DNA of 5,202 nt, from NCBI GenBank assembly GCA_019232645.1, contig JAFANO010000088.1:1-5202 (forward strand). The letters are read 5' to 3'. Made by a program: the position numbers and the translations under genes. Position 1 is the first letter of the stretch, and every line of letters starts with the position of its first letter. Origin of the DNA: Planctomycetaceae bacterium. Lineage in GTDB: Bacteria > Planctomycetota > Planctomycetia > Isosphaerales > Isosphaeraceae. Below the pieces are notes generated by a model. The model worked only from the letters and a program-made list of their open reading frames with translations. It ran no database searches and was not told the origin of the DNA. Below are positions 3,910-5,202 of the stretch, one piece after another.

Positions 3910-5202
3910 TCAAAGGCTCTTGAGGTAGGTGACCAGGTCATCCAGCTCGGCGTCGCTCAGGGTCCCTTGCCCGGCCACGACGTCCGGATTGTGGGGGCCT
4001 TCGAGGACCTCGCGTAAGGTCCGGGAGCGGCCGTCGTGGAGGTAGGGATCCTTGTCGTAGACGCCCTGGAGCGAAGGGGGGTTGTAGCCGCGGTAGGCGT
4101 CGTCGGGTTCTTCGAGGCCGACGACGTGGACCTTGCCGTCGGTCAGCTCGGGGCCTCGGTGGCAAGTATTGCAGGCGGCCTTGGCCGAGCGGAAGATGGC
4201 CTCGCCTCTCTGGGCGGCGGGAGAGAGGCCGCCGTCGGGAGTCCGGTAGGGATTCGGCGGGAAATCCAGGGTCTCGAGGTAGGCGACCACCGCCCGGACC
4301 TCGTCGGGGCTCGGGCTCGGGCCTTGCATGCTCTTGGTGAACGACTCCACGACGGAGGCGCCGAGGTCCTGCTGCCAGCCGTGCCAGGTCCAAGGCCCGG
4401 TATAGGTGACGCGGCGGAGGGTCGGCACCTTCTTACGGCTCCGGAGGTGCGCGGTGCTCAGGTCCTGGCGGCCGTCGTTCAGCGTGTCGAAGTCGAGGCC
4501 GTTGGTGTGGCCGTCGCTGTGGCAGGTGTTGCAGCTGTACCACTGGTTGAACGACCGGTTGGCGTCGTGGAACAGGATCTCCCCGCGCCGGGCCAGCGAC
4601 GGCCCCGAGGGGCCTCCCAGGGGGATCGTCCGGGCGAGGCTCGCCGACTCGGCGTCGATCACCTGGACGGCGTCGGCCAGGTAGTTGGCGACGAAGAGCG
4701 TCTTGCCGTCGGGGGCGAAGGCCAGCTCGGTCGGCCGGCCGCCCGTCGCGACGCGACGGAATCGGCCGTCGCCGTTGAGTAGCTCGACGGCGATCAGGTC
4801 GCGCGAGCCCCCTGAGCGCCAGGGGAGTCGTCTCAAGTCGGTCCGGAAGATGATCACCTCGTGGGTCCCGCCGCAGCTGATGGCGAGGTAGCGGCCGTCG
4901 TGAGTGATGGCCACGCCGTGGGCGTCGGCGGCGGCCTTGCCGCGGGGGTCGAGCGAGAGGGTGGCATACGGCTCCGAGCCGTCGAGCGTCACGCGCGTCA
5001 GGCGCTGGCCGAGCACCCATCCCATGTCGATGTTGTTCGACGTGGTGGCGAACCCCCGATTCTTCATGTTGGCGACGTAGCCCGTCCGGCCGTCGGGCGC
5101 GAGGGCGACCTGCCGGAGGTTGTCCCCCTCGACCGCCAGGGTCCGCTCGACCGTCCAGGTGCCGACCGCGATCACCGAGAGGTCCTTCGACCGCGCGTTG
5201 CC
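3910..5202 (-). CDS. Beta-propeller / di-heme cytochrome c peroxidase-like protein, N-terminus outside window
   Basis: A large exported redox protein; 430 residues are visible, and the frame stays open to the window edge. The GTG at 5175 is internal. Counting from that GTG, the first ~190 residues carry YVTN/NHL-type propeller repeats: LAPDGRTGYVANMKN (26-40), ITHDGRYLAISCGGTHEVIIF (about 90-110) and FAPDGKTLFVANYLADAVQVID (about 153-174). Then a MauG/cytochrome c peroxidase-like region follows, with two heme-binding CNTCH motifs at 215-219 (bases 4519-4533) and 335-339 (bases 4159-4173). Family features YLHDGRSRTLREVLEG (378-393) and LVTYLKSL close the protein. Covalent heme attachment requires export, so a signal peptide is expected upstream, out of view. 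Known relatives are periplasmic electron-transfer enzymes that reduce peroxide or oxidise a partner; the substrate here is unknown. The architecture is typical of Planctomycetota. The codons are strongly G/C-ending and the gene shows no lesion. Confidence 0.95.
   Translation of the reverse strand, partial: GNARSKDLSVIAVGTWTVERTLAVEGDNLRQVALAPDGRTGYVANMKNRGFATTSNNIDMGWVLGQRLTRVTLDGSEPYATLSLDPRGKAAADAHGVAITHDGRYLAISCGGTHEVIIFRTDLRRLPWRSGGSRDLIAVELLNGDGRFRRVATGGRPTELAFAPDGKTLFVANYLADAVQVIDAESASLARTIPLGGPSGPSLARRGEILFHDANRSFNQWYSCNTCHSDGHTNGLDFDTLNDGRQDLSTAHLRSRKKVPTLRRVTYTGPWTWHGWQQDLGASVVESFTKSMQGPSPSPDEVRAVVAYLETLDFPPNPYRTPDGGLSPAAQRGEAIFRSAKAACNTCHRGPELTDGKVHVVGLEEPDDAYRGYNPPSLQGVYDKDPYLHDGRSRTLREVLEGPHNPDVVAGQGTLSDAELDDLVTYLKSL

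Noticed and set aside
3596..3913. Minus-strand ORF following the cytochrome gene, with GAGGAGG upstream
   Set aside because: No recognisable domain, start must be TTG or GTG, codon use is mixed, and it covers the palindrome cluster; possible but unsupported.
4036..4782. Plus-strand 248-codon ORF opposite the cytochrome gene
   Set aside because: Low-complexity Val/Ala/Gly product, an antisense shadow; the heme and propeller motifs are on the minus strand.
1758..4959. Identical 15-base string GGGGTCGAGCGAGAG at 1758-1772 and 4945-4959
   Set aside because: Both copies encode LSLDP on the minus strand in unrelated proteins; shared codon preference explains it better than a repeat.

Overview
The window is high-GC bacterial DNA. 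It reads as two well-kept genes at the edges with a stretch of broken, abutting gene pieces between them. The right-hand gene is a beta-propeller fused to a di-heme cytochrome c peroxidase-like domain. That architecture is common in Planctomycetota, especially the large, transfer-rich genomes of Isosphaeraceae, and its strongly G/C-ending codons fit. The taxonomic call is an inference from this gene type and composition, not a direct observation.

Layout: (1) 3-689, plus strand: 3' part of an aldo/keto reductase whose start lies outside the window. (2) 728-892, plus: a short ORF behind a near-perfect ribosome binding site whose first ~25 codons look like the start of a peroxiredoxin-like (redoxin) protein, after which the similarity is lost. 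(3) 901-2290, minus: an apparent operon in the order tautomerase (intact), CurA-like NADP-dependent oxidoreductase (only the N-terminal ~65 codons, with a -1 frameshift near its start), and zinc-free MDR quinone oxidoreductase (C-terminal ~75-90 residues missing). (4) 2291-2415: a divergent regulatory region with plausible sigma70-type promoters on both strands and an 8-bp inverted repeat set across them. (5) 2416-3036, plus: N-terminal half of a MarR-type regulator with an in-frame TAG, fused in frame to the C-terminal half of a mismatch-specific uracil-DNA glycosylase (Mug). (6) 3033-3297: two doubtful small ORFs and a perfect 10-bp inverted repeat. (7) 3298-3551: the C-terminal plant-type [2Fe-2S] ferredoxin domain of a larger reductase, with a -1 frameshift. 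(8) 3552-3909: no convincing gene, but several short palindromes. (9) 3910-5202, minus: the propeller/cytochrome gene, whose N-terminus lies outside the window.

How the parts relate: the centre looks like the remains of a stress or detoxification island (aldo/keto reductase, redoxin, two MDR oxidoreductases, tautomerase) once controlled by a divergent MarR repressor. MarR regulators beside oxidoreductase operons commonly sense small electrophiles or phenolics. Only the tautomerase is plainly intact, and the presumed repressor is dead by two independent lesions. I see no CRISPR array, tRNA, rRNA, transposase or complete mobile element. The most interesting content is the pattern of decay and fusion itself, the divergent operator region, and the inverted repeats at 3265-3289 and 3669-3865. 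A misassembled or chimeric contig could also produce such a mosaic and should be excluded first.
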